A stretch of DNA of 64,000 bases, taken from assembly GCA_029582265.1 (NCBI GenBank), contig CM055823.1, forward strand, positions 20,991,365 through 21,055,364, in the 5' to 3' direction. Source of the stretch: Zoroaster sp. YZ-2022. Taxonomy: Eukaryota > Echinodermata > Asteroidea > Forcipulatida > Zoroasteridae. Both the position numbers and the translations under genes were made by a program. The notes under the pieces were generated by a model. The model made no database searches. It was given only the letters and a program-made list of their open reading frames with translations, and was not told the origin of the DNA. Below are positions 13,052 to 26,372 of this stretch, piece by piece. Position 1 is the stretch's first letter; every line of letters begins with the position of its first letter.

Positions 13052-16000
13052 TAAAATTTTTTTGTTTTTTTTATTTTATTTTTATTATTATCATTTTATA
13101 CTATTATTTACTCTGGGGGATCTTGGGAAATCGGAAGGCATTTACCTTTTTCCCATTCATTATGAAATAGGGCCAAAAGGGGCAAAAAAAGGAGTTTTTA
13201 ATGCATAATTATTGTATAATTATCATTGCATATTTAGGTTTTAAAATTACAAATGTGATATTTGTACTTTATACATAATCTATTTTGGACTTGAAACACT
13301 TTTATGGGGACTTTACCAGTTCAGTGAAACCTTCAGTTCCAATGAAATAAAAGCGACAATGCGCACCTTTTTATAAAAGTTTCATGCATCCGTTGATAAC
13401 GAAAGGGGGCGCTTCACATGTAAACAAGACGAGACGTCTGCAGTGCGCTGGTTCATAAGATGGTACTAATTATGCATGATATAGCCTAGTTTACATCTAT
13501 TGAGTGGTTTTGCTGCTTTTCTAAGCACATGGCCCTCAAGCACGATATAGTTTCACCAACTGTAATTTTAATGCTGTTGCGTTTAAAAACTAACAAATGT
13601 TGATACAAAATCGGCAGTGTCCGCCACTATTGAACTGTGTGCAAAGTCTAGAGGGTCTCAGAAATCATTGTCAAATGTCACACCATATTGAATTTATCTC
13701 TGCTGAAATCACATTTTGTACTGCATTTACAATGATTGATGGTAATATAGGTTAATAGGGCGAGAAAAGTGGCAGAAAAATAGTTTCAATGTGGTTGTTC
13801 CATACAGTTTGCACAAGTTTCTGTCCCATTATTTATAGTTGAGTTCCTAAGCTGGAATTAGTACAAGAAGTTTTAAGCACTCTTTCTATTGTGCAAAACA
13901 TGGCTTTACATAATTTGTGCACTGTCACGTATTGCAATTCATTGTATATTCTCCTTGTCGTGCACGCCAAAGAAATGCATTGTTGTTTTACCCACCCACC
14001 ACTCGGCTTTTGTAGATACCTGCAGTCGTAGACCCTATTGTCCCTGTTTTGTTTATACTTTAACTTTTGGGAAGACCTCACCCACTTCCCTCCATTCCCC
14101 GACCACCAGTGTCAAAATATAATCCAATCAGTCATATTTATAATAGGACTGTCTCAAATTATGTTTTCACAGAATGCATGGGAGCTACAGAACTGGCTAC
14201 TCACGTGAATTGAATCCTTCACCAAGCCCAGTCTGGCTGTAATTGAATGGAGTAGCTGTACTGTGCTCGAGAATATTGATTCAAAATAAAATTGAGATAT
14301 ACATTTGTATACGGATGTATGGAGAGGAAATACAGAAAATAAGATAACCGGGCCAGCAAATTGTGCAAAACTTTTCATTGAATTATTAAATAACATTATT
14401 CAAAACCTTCACCAATCCAGTGACAGGTACATTTGCCTGGGTTGGAGCAGAAATAGTGAGCTTGTGTTTCTTAACGATTTTGTTGTACTGCACAAGTATT
14501 GCCTTGAAATGATATGCTGCTTTTATTAGAAGGGCAAACAGTCCATATCAGCACCCAAGAGTCATTATGCAAGAGATCTAACTTTGATAAAGGGGCTCCC
14601 CATTTTGCAGTGGAAAGCGTCCTTTGGTTTACATTAGTGGTGGCTCTGTAGATGAACCAAGATTGAGATGATGTCTGTTAGGTGGAACACATTTGCATTT
14701 TCATATCAAATTTCAAAAGAATAACAAAAAGGATATACTGCATGTCCTTTGCTTTACATTTCATACTGGATAATATTAATGAAGATGATTTAAATGAGGT
14801 ACTACAATGCAATCAGCATTTTATAAATGACTATGTTAAATTAAAATTACTACCCTCATGACCAAAGTAGTAGTAGTAATTCTTGTGAGTTGCTACTGGT
14901 CACAAACTGATACAATTGTATACCTGAGTTACCTGCTTCACATTAACATATTGTGTACTTGAAAAGTTACTAAACAAATCTATGGGAAAACAAGGTCCAT
15001 TTATTTAATATTGGAAACAGCCGATGTCTCATTATACCCTATGAAAATAGCCAATATGATAATACTAAATATCCCAAATAAGACGATTAAACTAAAGATT
15101 TTCAACAGGTAGTTGTTATAGGTTATGGTCATTCCATATGAACTCGCCTAGAGGTCCCGTAGACTAACTCAAATGTTGGGTTCTCTGGTTGAGTTTATGC
15201 TCTAATGACACGTATTGAATTTTAAAAAATCAAACCAGTACTAGAACATATTAAAATAATTTATAAACAATCCAAAAACAATTTGATGATAGATTTATTG
15301 ACATGCTACCATACATATTTGTCAATGAGTTGACTGTTTGTTATGAATTGATATTAAGAAATACTTCATGAACAAAACATTGTTCAGATTAAGTCAACAA
15401 TGCATCTTGAACGAATTATTTAAATGTAAATATTTTATGACCACTTTTCATTGTTCATTTACAGTGTTTATGTATGTACATGTCCTCAAATGCTAGTCAT
15501 TTTATGGGTTAAAAAGGTAGTATATACCATTTGCTTTTGCTGTACTGAACATGGATGGGTTAGGGGATTCATATTATAGTAACAGGACGGTGACCTTGTT
15601 TTAAAGTTTTGTGTTCATAGATTCTGAAAATCTCCAAATAAAAAATGCTGTTCTGGTAGTCTGTGGTCAGTGTTTGAAATTGGTTTTTCCACGATTGCCG
15701 CCGCAATCGCTGGAAAATTGACAAGATAATTCCACTTTTCTGAGGACCACACACAGCATGTGCCGTTATTTCAATAAGATGCTGACCGTTACTCACTACA
15801 GTCAAGGTAAGGTATTTCATAATAATTCACTAGTTCTTTTTTATGTTTGCAAATGTATACTAATTGATATATACTCCAAATCAAAACAAAGCCCCCCAAA
15901 AAAAAAAAGACAAAAAGTGTCTAGTTTGTGAATTAGGAAACAAAAAAAGTATAAGGGAGGGACTTTTGATTGTATATTGTTAAAATGGACTTTGTTTAGA

Positions 16001-18753
16001 AAATTGGTGTTGGCCCAGTGTAACCAAAAATGACGGTAATGCCCCTTGATATTTAAAAAATGACCATTACTTAGTTTCTGGATCAGATTAATTATGGTGT
16101 ACTGGTAATTAATAAGTCTTTTGTTTGGACCTGCTAGGGTATCGTTCAACAAACGAAAATGCAAATATGTAAGTAAGGAATTAATGTAACTAATAATGAC
16201 CTGCTTCAACGAAAACAAAAACAAGTCGCACATGCTGATTTTTGTGCTATGACCGGATGAAATAAAATGTAGTGAAAAATTTTATAATTTAGTATTTGCA
16301 GTTTTGGGTGGATTTAGTGATATTAATCTCTTTATCTTTCACGTGGTTATTTTGTTTATTTTGCAAGAAACAAACATTGGTCAATTGGTAAATCCTGTGA
16401 CCTCTGAAACTAAGGAAAACAAGAAAGAGTGTTCAAGTTTTTAGCTGAATGAAACCACCATACTGAAATTAATATATAACAATACCCTGTGTCAAATTTA
16501 AAGCTAAACGTTGTCCTCTTTTCCATCTGTACCAGAAACTTAATTTCAATAAAATATGACTTGTTTATGGTTTTGTAGATATTTACAGGAAATGTAAATA
16601 GAAGTCAAAACAAATAAAATTTAGCCAATAAAAATAGCCAATAAGGATAATAATTAAGCATCCTAACAGACGATTCAACCAAAGATTTCAAATGGTTTGA
16701 AGTTGTTAGAATTAGAGATAAGTCATTCCATATGAACTCGCCCAGAGGTCCTGCGGTGACTAACTCAAATTTTGGGTTCTCTGGTTGAGTTCATCTGAAT
16801 GACACGTGATGAATTTTAACAATCAAACTATACTAGAACTATTAAAATAATTTATAACCAACCAAAAATAATTTGATGATAGATTCACACACATCCGCCT
16901 CCGCTATATTTGTTAATGAGTTTAATTTGTTTGTTAAGAATTGATATTAAGAAATACCAGAACAAAACATTGTTCGTGATTAAGTCAACACGTATCTTGA
17001 ATGAATTATTAAAATGTGTCATTCGACCACTTTTCATTTATTCACTTACAGTGTTTATGTAGTAACATGTCCAACGCGTTGTCATTTTATGGAGTAAAAG
17101 GTAGTATACACTATTTGCTTTGCTGTAATTTTCGAACAGGATGGGTTAGGGATTCATATTATAGTAATGTGACGGTGACCTGTTTAAAGTTTTGTGTTCA
17201 TAGACTTTGAAAATCCCTCCCCTCCTCCAAAATAAAAATGCCGTTCTGGTAGTCTTGTGGTCAGTACTTGAAAATGTTGGTTTTTCCAATGACGTCGGCC
17301 GGCAATCGCTGGAAAATTGATACATAATTCCAATTTTCTTGAGGACCACAGCACAGAATGTGCCGTTATTTCACACGATGCTGGAGACTGTCACTCACTT
17401 ACAGTAAAGTAAGGTATTTCATAATAATTCACTAGTTCTTTATGTTTGCAATGGTATACTAAACTGATATACACCCAACCAAAAACAAGCCCCATAAAAA
17501 AGTGCTCAATAGTTTGTGACCAGAACAAAAAGTATAAGGGAGGGACTTTTTGATTGGGTATATTGTTAAAATAGACTTTGTTTAGAAAATTAAAGGCCCA
17601 GTGTACAAAAATGACGGTAATGCCCTGATATTAAATATTTAAAAAATGACCAATACTTAGTTTCTGGATCAGAGATTGTCATCATATGTACTGGTAATTA
17701 AACAGTTTTTCCTTTTGTTTGACCTGCTGCTAGGTATTTCAGTTCAACAAACGAAAAAATGCAAATATGTAAGTATTAATTAATGTAACTAATAATGTGA
17801 CCTGTTTCAACAAAACAAAAAAAGTCGCAACACGCCAGATTTTTGTACTATGACCCGATGGAATAAAATGGGGTGAAAATTCTATGAATTTAGTATTTGC
17901 AGTTTGGGTGGATTTAGTGACATTAATCTCTTCATTCAATTGTTATTTTTGTTTATTGGTAAGAACAAACATCGGTCAATTGGTAAAAAATCCTGCAATT
18001 CCTCGATAACCATGAAACAAGAAAAAAGTGCTCAAGTTTTCTCATTGAATGAAACCACCCATACCGAAATTAATAATAATAATTTAAAAAGTCAATTTGA
18101 AGCTAAACGTTGTCCCTTCCATCTGTACCAGAAACTGACCCAACAAAATATGACTTGTTTATGGTTTTGTGAGAGTAGGTCAAATGGAAATGTAAAACAG
18201 AAGTCAAAACAATAAAATTTAGCAAATAAAACCAAAAACTGTGGTGGATTTATGCTTTATTCATGCAGTGTTTATTTTCCTTGGCACAAAAACACAAAAG
18301 TATTACAATTTGTGACACTAAGACTAAGTCACCAAGTTTTTTACAATTTTTGCAAGGAATAACCTAATCAGTAATTTAGTGATAAATAACACTTCAGGCT
18401 ATATGGAATGACACGATAAAATATGGTATAACGATGTGACTATTATTAATAGTTGTGTAGGTTCTTAAAAGAACAACTTGTTGTTCAATGGTTCTTTTAA
18501 GAACCTACAACTCAAGAAAGATAGTCGCATGGTGCCACTAAGAAAAACATATTTCTACATTATTTTTTATTTTTTTTTGGATTGATGGGTTAAAAAACAA
18601 TATTTGTCCGAACAATGAGTGAAGTATGTACATATCACACACACTATCACAGAACAATGCACTATGAATACATTAGCTAACCAATATTATTAACACTTTC
18701 CAGTTCCAGCCAATTTCTGCAAGGCATAGCCCTCCACACAGCATGCCTATTAA
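11537..18753. repeat. Macro-repeat unit 2 (two inner modules)
   Basis: U 11537-15048, M1 15049-16635, M2 about 16636-18230 and S up to the TTAA at 18750-18753, where the piggyBac element begins. The part 11540-13250 is homopolymer-rich; the rest has many small deletions relative to units 3 and 4. Confidence 0.8.
18452..18512. repeat. Hairpin in macro-repeat S segment (unit 2)
   Basis: TGTGTAGGTTCTTAAAAGAAC is followed within 20 bases by its near complement GTTCTTTTAAGAACCTACA. Present in every S segment. Confidence 0.7.
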
Positions 18754-18930
18754 CCCTTTCATTACCAGCCAGTTATGGCAGATTACCTCTTACCACAGTA
18801 CTAGGAGCCCAATGTCACTTCAGCACCAGTGGATTTTCACCATTGAAGTGCTATCATTACCAGGAATAGAGACATTGTTTAACTTTCTCATTTGTATGTA
18901 AAAGAGTATACAAAGAGAGGAAAACAGTAA

Positions 18931-19363
18931 AAGTTAAATATTTGATCAGTATTAATACTAAAGTAAAGTAATACAAATGGGTGATATTTCATGCAACACG
19001 GGTATAGTATAAGATTTTTTTCCATGTGAAAATAACTTACATGAGATTTTGGGGTTGTTTTGGTTATCTACTTGAACCATTTATTTGTATTCAGTAAATA
19101 CATCACAATCCATGCTAACACTTCCAATTCAATGTTGTTTAATTAATCTGCAGATTTTGTAAGTGTAAAAGAAAACAATTAAATATTTGATCATATTTAC
19201 ATCAAAGTAAAGTAACACAAATGGGTGATTCTATGCAACACGGTACAGGTATAAGATTTTTTCCATGTGAAAACAACTTGGATGAGATTTTGGGATACTA
19301 CATCTACTTGAAATGAACCATTTACTTGTATTCAGGTAAATAATATCACAATCCATGCTAATA
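18931..19363. repeat. Direct duplication inside the piggyBac element
   Basis: About 185 bases (18931-19118) recur at 19179-19363, including TTAAATATTTGATCA, AACACAAATGGGTGAT-like and ACATCACAATCCATGCTAA-like stretches. It lies between the left terminus and the transposase end. Confidence 0.7.
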
Positions 19364-19602
19364 TCTTCATTCCTCTCTCTACACTCTCAATTCAATGTTG
19401 GTTTGGACTGTAATTCAAGTGTGGCTTATCTGACCATTCCCAACATTGAACGGGGTTTAAAGGTAACAATATAGATTTACAATCAAGTGATGTGGTATTT
19501 CAAAGTAAGGAACTATGCACATAGGGTGTGCACATTGTTTACAGATCATCTTTAGTTTACTAAATATTTAATTTTTCGGTTACTGCAAACAATGCAGTCA
19601 TT

Positions 19603-20640
19603 TATTGGGGTTTGGCTAGATAGTGCTGTTGCCCTGTCAACTCAATAGGAATATGGTATCCACCGACTTGTTGCGCATGTTCCCAACCCAACAGCAAGCC
19701 CTGTACAATCCCCATACGAAAATCAAGATTACGGACATTTTGTTCCCTGCCATGCTGGTGAATATTACTGCTATTGACAATACAGAGTTCAGCATATGGA
19801 AAAACTCTTTCCACCATTTCAAGCTTCTGTGTGTATGATTTAGTACTGGAAACATTGGTTACAAGATCAGTTCCACCCATGTTTTTGCTAATTCACAATT
19901 GGGCCTATAACATCACAAAATCCACTTGTGCTTTTTATTACACCGAATTTGCTTTTTGACAACCAAAAGGTTTCACATTAGTTAAAAGTGTTACAGATTT
20001 TGTCTTGCCAACGATACACAATTGCCCACCTTTCACCAAAAAAATGGGTCATCTCCTTTCTTCATTTTATGGTTTGGTTTATGCCTGGGTATTCCCTGTG
20101 TAGTGTAAATTAACAGTTCCAACATCCGAATCCTGTTTAGCAAGTTTAGCTACAAGAGCTGGCTTAGTATAGTAATTATCACAATATATTACGTGTCCCT
20201 TTATTCAAGTCCATGGACCAGATCAATGACGACTCTTCCTGCACTGTTGGGTTTGTGATGGCAGTCTGATGAATTGAAATCTACGTCTGCATCACAAACA
20301 GTTTGGGTGTCGCCGGCTCCTGTGTGTCAGCGCCCAAGCACACGTATCCTGTTTTGGACTCGTTCAGGGAGAAGGCTTTAATACCCTCATGATAGGGTTT
20401 GTTAGGGCATGTACTGAACAAAACCCCTGCTGCCCCTGAATTTCAACATACTCTCGTCTGGAGATGATTCTGCGCAGGGTTATACAGGTTGAGAAACCCT
20501 GGACGAGGACTTATCAAGGGCCGAACTTTGGAAAGTTTGTCCTGTTTAGCCAAGGCTCTAAGAGGAATTTGTTATTTGAGATGTAGTGAACCGAAGAATT
20601 GAACTGAACCGATTACGGACATGACTGACGGATAGAATGG
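19603..20640 (-). pseudogene. piggyBac transposase, decayed
   Basis: Collinear blocks of a DDE transposase, in changing frames. D-K-L-S-K-V-R-P-L-I lies at about 20512-20541. S-P-D-E-S-M-L-K-F follows at about 20440-20464, holding the first catalytic Asp, then Q-Y-M-P. N-K-P-Y-H-E-G-I-K-A-F and S-K-T-G-Y-V come next. D-N-Y-Y-T-K-P-A-L, at about 20154-20180, holds the second Asp. M-G-G-T-D-L, at about 19863-19880, holds the third, followed by L-K-W-W-K-E-F-F-H-M-L. All three Asp survive, but stops and several frameshifts break the protein. Much of the damage could be sequence error, but no full-length frame exists here. Confidence 0.85.
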
Positions 20641-23547
20641 GAGGAAGAATTTCCAGATGTCGATTCAGTACATCTTATTGAGAGGATTTGTTTATGCCCA
20701 TAGCAATGAGAAAAGCACAAATGCCATCATTTCTGGAATGTTGGTTGGGTGCCAGGACAATTGTTCATCAGAATTGATCACGTTACAAGAGTAGCGATTG
20801 GTCTCGTCGACGGTTATTATTCCACAAGCGACAAAATACAGCTTGAAGATCTCACGACAGTGTGTAAAGTCGCTGTGGGGCCAGAACAGTGAACTGCACA
20901 GTCCACTGTAATGGTTCTGTCAGCCCTAACCAGATCGAAATTCTAATCTCTTTCCGTCGGCCCCTCTTGATCTCGTCGGCTATCACCAGAATGGCTGCAA
21001 CAGAAAACAAAGGAGGATTTAATTCGACTTATACATTTGTAAACACAATATCTCAATGCTACTTTGCTGCACAGCACAGCCACAGGGGGGGTCATGCGCA
21101 AATGAATATTGTGCTGAAAACATGGCAGATTCCATCCACCTCCAAAACCTATATTTGAGAAATGTCTGTTTAATGTGGGATCAGAATGTGAATTTCCAAC
21201 TTCGTATAATACGACTTATGAGGGCCTTTCGAATACAAGGCTATTCTTTGGAAGCTTCAGACTAAGAGTGCGCATTTTTCAGCCTGTTAACGCTAAACAG
21301 TATCGACCACAGGGTAAATGTTAAATTTTGCGTTATATCTACATCAACTGTTATCGAATACAAATATTACCCCCAACCACTAATAATTGTACATTTTCAC
21401 TTGACGTTTTTGGACCCAGTCCAGGGGGTGGGGATTTGGTCAATCCTATTGTGTGATCCATTTTCTAAATTTACATTACTCAACTCCAACAGTTCTAACG
21501 CTATTTACGCTTATAGCCTAGGAAAATAAGTGAATTACGTTAATTTGTACTGCCATTGGGCCAGGAAGAGTAACGTTAACTGTTATTAATATTAGTTATT
21601 CATTTTACCAGATTTTATCACCAAGTTCAACGTCGCCGTCATCCATTACTGTCATCTGATTCTGAGCCACTGTCTGCCAAAATCTCTGTTAAAATGCTAT
21701 CATTTATGTCCGTTTCCATCATGATTGCAACCAAATTCAACTGACGCTAGCACCATACAAAACCGCAAAGTGACGCACTTTTCATAAACTTCTTTATACA
21801 CCTCGTATCTTCGTCAATAGAGGGCGCCAACCCAAAACCACTCAAGCATTTTCAGGTGTAGATTTAAGTCGCCGGTCGTCATATGCATGCTGATTCCGGC
21901 AATTCTCAGAGCCCACGGAAGAAGCGTATTTCACAACAAAGGCTCTTTTAGAGCCCGTGACTGAAAGGGCGACTGTGAAGGCAACTAATAAACAAGTCGC
22001 ATTGCAGGCAGATTTTATGCTTGGCCATGACCGGATAAAATAAAAACGGGTGAAAATGTTTGAATTTTGTATTTGCAGTTTTGTTTGGACTTGGTGGCAT
22101 TAATCTCTTTATCTTTCACCCAGTTTTTTTCGTGCACCTCTGATAAAAACCACATGAAACAAACAACAAAAAATGCTCAATTTTAAAATGTTTTTATCTC
22201 AAAAGTGGTTTTCCTTTAGCTGAACGAAAAGCCACCCGTACTAAATTAACATAATAATTTGGTGTCAAATTAAAGCTAAACGTTGGCAGTTAACACAAGC
22301 ACAATATTTATCTGAACTTCAATGAGTCAAGCTATGTAAAACATAATGAATAACAATTATCGTAAAACAATGCACTATGGAATACAGTAGCTAACCAGCT
22401 ACTTTATTAACCACATTTTCAGTACCAGCTTTTGCAAAGGCAGTAGCCTACCACCCTCCTTCTTACCACAGCATGCTTTGGGTATACTTTTATTGGCGCA
22501 TCCCATTATGTTGTGCAGATTGTGGTTGAGCACCATCTATTTTTGAAACACATGAACCACACAGGGCAATAAGAAATGCAACATGGTCTGTAGTCACTCT
22601 GTGGAATGGAGAAAGAAAAATGTCAGTAGAGAGGCACCCTAATTTACCTTGTATCGCATCTTCCATCGATTCAATTCGCTTCGCCCCTGAAGTTATCCGA
22701 TTTCCTTCCTGTTCTGCACAAGCTCAGTTGTCAAAATGATTTGCCACCGACGAATAGTAATACACTGTAAAATTGCAACCCAGTATATATATAGGCAAAG
22801 CGGAATGCAATGGGCCGGTATGCATTGCAGTACACGTGCAATTTTCAAAAGGACCCCTAGGCTGGTCCCTGTAAAGTGAACGGTTTACCACTTTACCATA
22901 TACTTTTCCCCCAACCCCATTAGAAACATGCACACGGTCTCACCATTTCCATCTCTAGTAAGATTTTGATAGTCTTTAAAAATTAGTCTTTTTTACTTTA
23001 AAGATGTAAACCGTCCCGCCAACAACTTTACCAAGAGCCACAGAACCCTGGTGACATCCAATCACCGCTACAAGGCTCCAGAGTTGGGCACTCAGGAATG
23101 TTTGAACAATATTTACAAGCATCCACTATAATGACAGATGTTTTCACATTGAAGGTTTTTCTCTTTGAGAGAATGGAAGACTTGTGTGAGACTTATGTAA
23201 GACTGTTAGGACAATAACAGTTAATTTTAAATCCCAATTCGTGTGGATTATTGGTAAAGCATATTGTCAGTTAATCATTTCAACCGAATCAAATATAATG
23301 CCATGATCGGCTAATTTTTACACATAAATCACAGCAGTCGTAGGGCAGCACCAGTAGGTCACAAACGCATTTGGACATGTTGCACTGCATGCCGCTTCCG
23401 CCTTAGATATCTATGAGACCTACTTCGTACGATGTGGCAAGTAATGTGGTACACAGAAGGATTCAGGACGCGTTTGCAACTGATGTACATAATTTTCTCC
23501 CTATGATATCATTGTATATTGTTTGTATTCATGTTTTTCTTTGTTTC

Positions 23548-23590
23548 AGCGCCTGAGCGCCCAGCAGGGTGGATATGTGCGCTACAAATC

Positions 23591-23624
<34 letters not shown>

Positions 23625-23632
23625 GATATTAT
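23548..23632 (+). repeat. SINE 3' tail fossil in macro-repeat unit 3
   Basis: GCGCC-x-GAGCGCCC, GGTGGATATGTGCGCTA and an ATT run, matching the tail of the SINE ending at 57808. The same fossil sits in units 1, 2 and 4 (near 7313, 12975 and 31056). Confidence 0.65.
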
Positions 23633-26354
23633 TGTTATTGTTCTATATTATATTATTATTTTATATTATTATTATCATTTGATACTATTATTTACTCTGC
23701 TTATCTACAGAAGTCGGAAGGCGCACTGACCTTGCTCATTCATTGGTGAAATAGGGGCCAAAAAGTGATACAGGTACGTTATAATGCATAATTATTGTAT
23801 AATTATCATTGCATATTAGGTTCGTAATGTACAAATGTGATATTTGTACTTTATACATAATCTATTTTGGACTTGAAACACTTTTATGTGGACTCTTCGC
23901 CAGTTCAGTGAAACCTCAGTGTCCAATGAAATAAAAACGACACGCACCTTTTATAAAAGTTTTCATGCATCCGTTGATAACGAAAGAGGGCGCTTACATG
24001 TAAACAAACGAGACGTCTGCAGTGACGCTGGTTCATAAGATGGTACTAATTATGCATGATATAGGCCTAGTTTACATCTATTGAGTGGTTTTGCTTTTGC
24101 TTTTCTAAGCACATGGACTCAAGCACCTCATATAGTTTCACCAACTGTAAGTTTAATGTTGTATGCGTTAAAAACCAACAAATGTTGATACAAAATCGGC
24201 AGTGTGCCACTATTGGAACTGTGTGCAAAGTCTACGAGGGTCTCAGAAATCATTGTCAAATGTACACACCATATTGAATTTATCTCTCGCTGAAATCACA
24301 TTTTGTACTCGCATTTACAATGATTGATGGTAATATAGGTTAGATATGACGAGAAAAGTGGCAGAAAAATAGTTTCCTAATGTGGTTGTTCCATACAGTT
24401 TGCACAAGTTTCTGTCCCATTATTTATAGTTGAGTTCCTGTTGGAATTAGTACAAGGAAGTTTTTACACTCTTCTATTGTGCAAAACATGGCTTGTACAT
24501 AATTTGTGCACTGTCACGTGATTGCACCATTAGTATATTCTCCTTGTCTGCACGGCCAAAGAAATGCATTGTTGTTTTACCCACCCACTCACTCGGCTTT
24601 GTAGATACCTGCAGTCGTAGACCCTCTATTGTCCCTGTTTTGTTTGTACTTTTAACTTTTTGGGAAGACCTTACCCCACTTCCCTTCCATTCCCTGACTA
24701 CCAAGTGTCAAAATATAATCCAATCAGTCATATTTATAATACGGACTGTCTCAAATTATGTTTTCACAGAATGCATGGGAGCTACACGGGCTACTCTCAC
24801 GTGAATTGAACTCTTCACCAAGCTGCCCAGTCTGGCTGTAATTGCAATGGAGTAGCTGTACTGTGCTCGAGAAATATTGATTCAAAATAAAATTGAGATA
24901 CGGTAAGCACATTTGTATACGGCATATGGAGAGGGAAATACAGAAACATAAGATAACCGGCCAGCAAATTGTGGCAAAACTTTTCGATTGAATTCATTAA
25001 ATAACATTATTCAAAAACCTTCACCAATCCAGTGACAGGTACATTTGCCTGGGTTGGAGCAGAAATAAGTGAGCTTGTGTTTCTTAACGATTTTTGTTGT
25101 ATTGCATAAGTATTGCCTTGGAATGATATGCTGCTTTATTAGAAGGGCAAACAGTCCATATCAGCACCCAAGAGTCATTATGCAAGAGATAAACTTTGAT
25201 AAGGACGCCCCACATTTTGCAGTGGAAAAGCAGCCCTGGTTTACATTAGTGGTGGCTCTGTAGATGAACACAAGATTGAGATGATGTCTGTTAGGTGGAA
25301 CACATTTGCATTTTCATATCAAATTTCAAAAGAATAACAAAAGGATATACCTGCATGTCCCTTTTGCTTTTGCACATTTCATACTGGATAATATTAATGA
25401 AGATGATTTAAATGAGGCACTACAATGCAATCATTGCATTTTATAAATGACTATTGTTAAATTAAAATTACTACCTCATGACCAAAGTAGTAGTAGTAAT
25501 TTTGTGAGTTGCTACTGGTCACAAACTGATACAATTGCATACCCGAGTTGATTCTGCTCTGCCATTAACATATTGTGTACTTGAAAAGTTACTAAACAAA
25601 ATCTTAAGGGAAAACAAGGTCCATTTCGCCGATTATTGAAAACAGCCGATGTCTCATTATACCCTAGTGAAAATAGCCAATAAGGATAATTAAACATCCC
25701 AAATAAGACGATTTCAAACCAAAGATTTTCAAATGGTATGAAGTTGTTACAATTGTACATGGGTCATTCCATATGAACTCGCCCAGAGGTCCCGTGGTGA
25801 CTAACTCAAATGTTGGGTTCTTCTGGTTGAGTTCATGTCGAATGACACGTATTGGAATTTTAACAAATCAAACCAGTACTAGAACCTATTAAAATAATTT
25901 ATAACCAATCCAAAAACAATTTGATGATAGATTTACACACATGCGCCCCCCGCCACATACATATTTGTCAATGAGTTTAATTTGTTTTTTATGTATTGAT
26001 ATTAAGAATTACTATGAAAAAAACATTGTCTGTGATTAAGTCAAATAATTCTTCTTGAATGAATTTTTTAATATGTAATATTCATGACCACTTTTCATTT
26101 GTCTACTTACAGTGTTTTTGTATGTGCAACATGTCCAAATGCGTTGTCATTTTATGGTTTAAAAAGGTAGTATACACCATTTGCTTTTGCTGTAATTTTC
26201 GAACATGGATGGGTTAGGGATTCATATTATAGTAAATATTGTGACGGTGACCTGTTTTAAAGTTTTGTGTTCATAGATTCTGAAAATCCCTCCAAAATAA
26301 AATGCTGTTCTGGTAGTCTTGTGGTCAGTGTTTGAAAATGTTGGTTTTTCCAAT

Positions 26355-26372
26355 GATTGCCGGCCGGCAATC
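26355..26372. repeat. Perfect 18-bp palindrome in inner module M
   Basis: GATTGCCGGCCGGCAATC, repeated at 33889-33906 and 35581-35598. Degraded by one base in other M copies (for example near 10028). A GC-rich island in AT-rich DNA. Confidence 0.8.

Larger units (their letters stand above)
18754..21969 (-). mobile_element. piggyBac-type DNA transposon inserted at TTAA
   Basis: The unit sequence reads GCATGC-x-TATTAA up to 18753 and resumes TGTGAAGGCAAC at 21974. Uninterrupted units read ATTAATGTGAAGGC across this point, so the insertion site is exact. The element starts CCCTTTCATTACC and ends, read inward from the right, CCCTTTCAGTCAC, giving an 8-bp terminal match. The left TTAA is intact; the right target copy reads CGAC, mutated or miscalled. 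A decayed piggyBac transposase lies inside on the minus strand. TTAA targets and CCC termini are typical of this superfamily. Confidence 0.85.
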
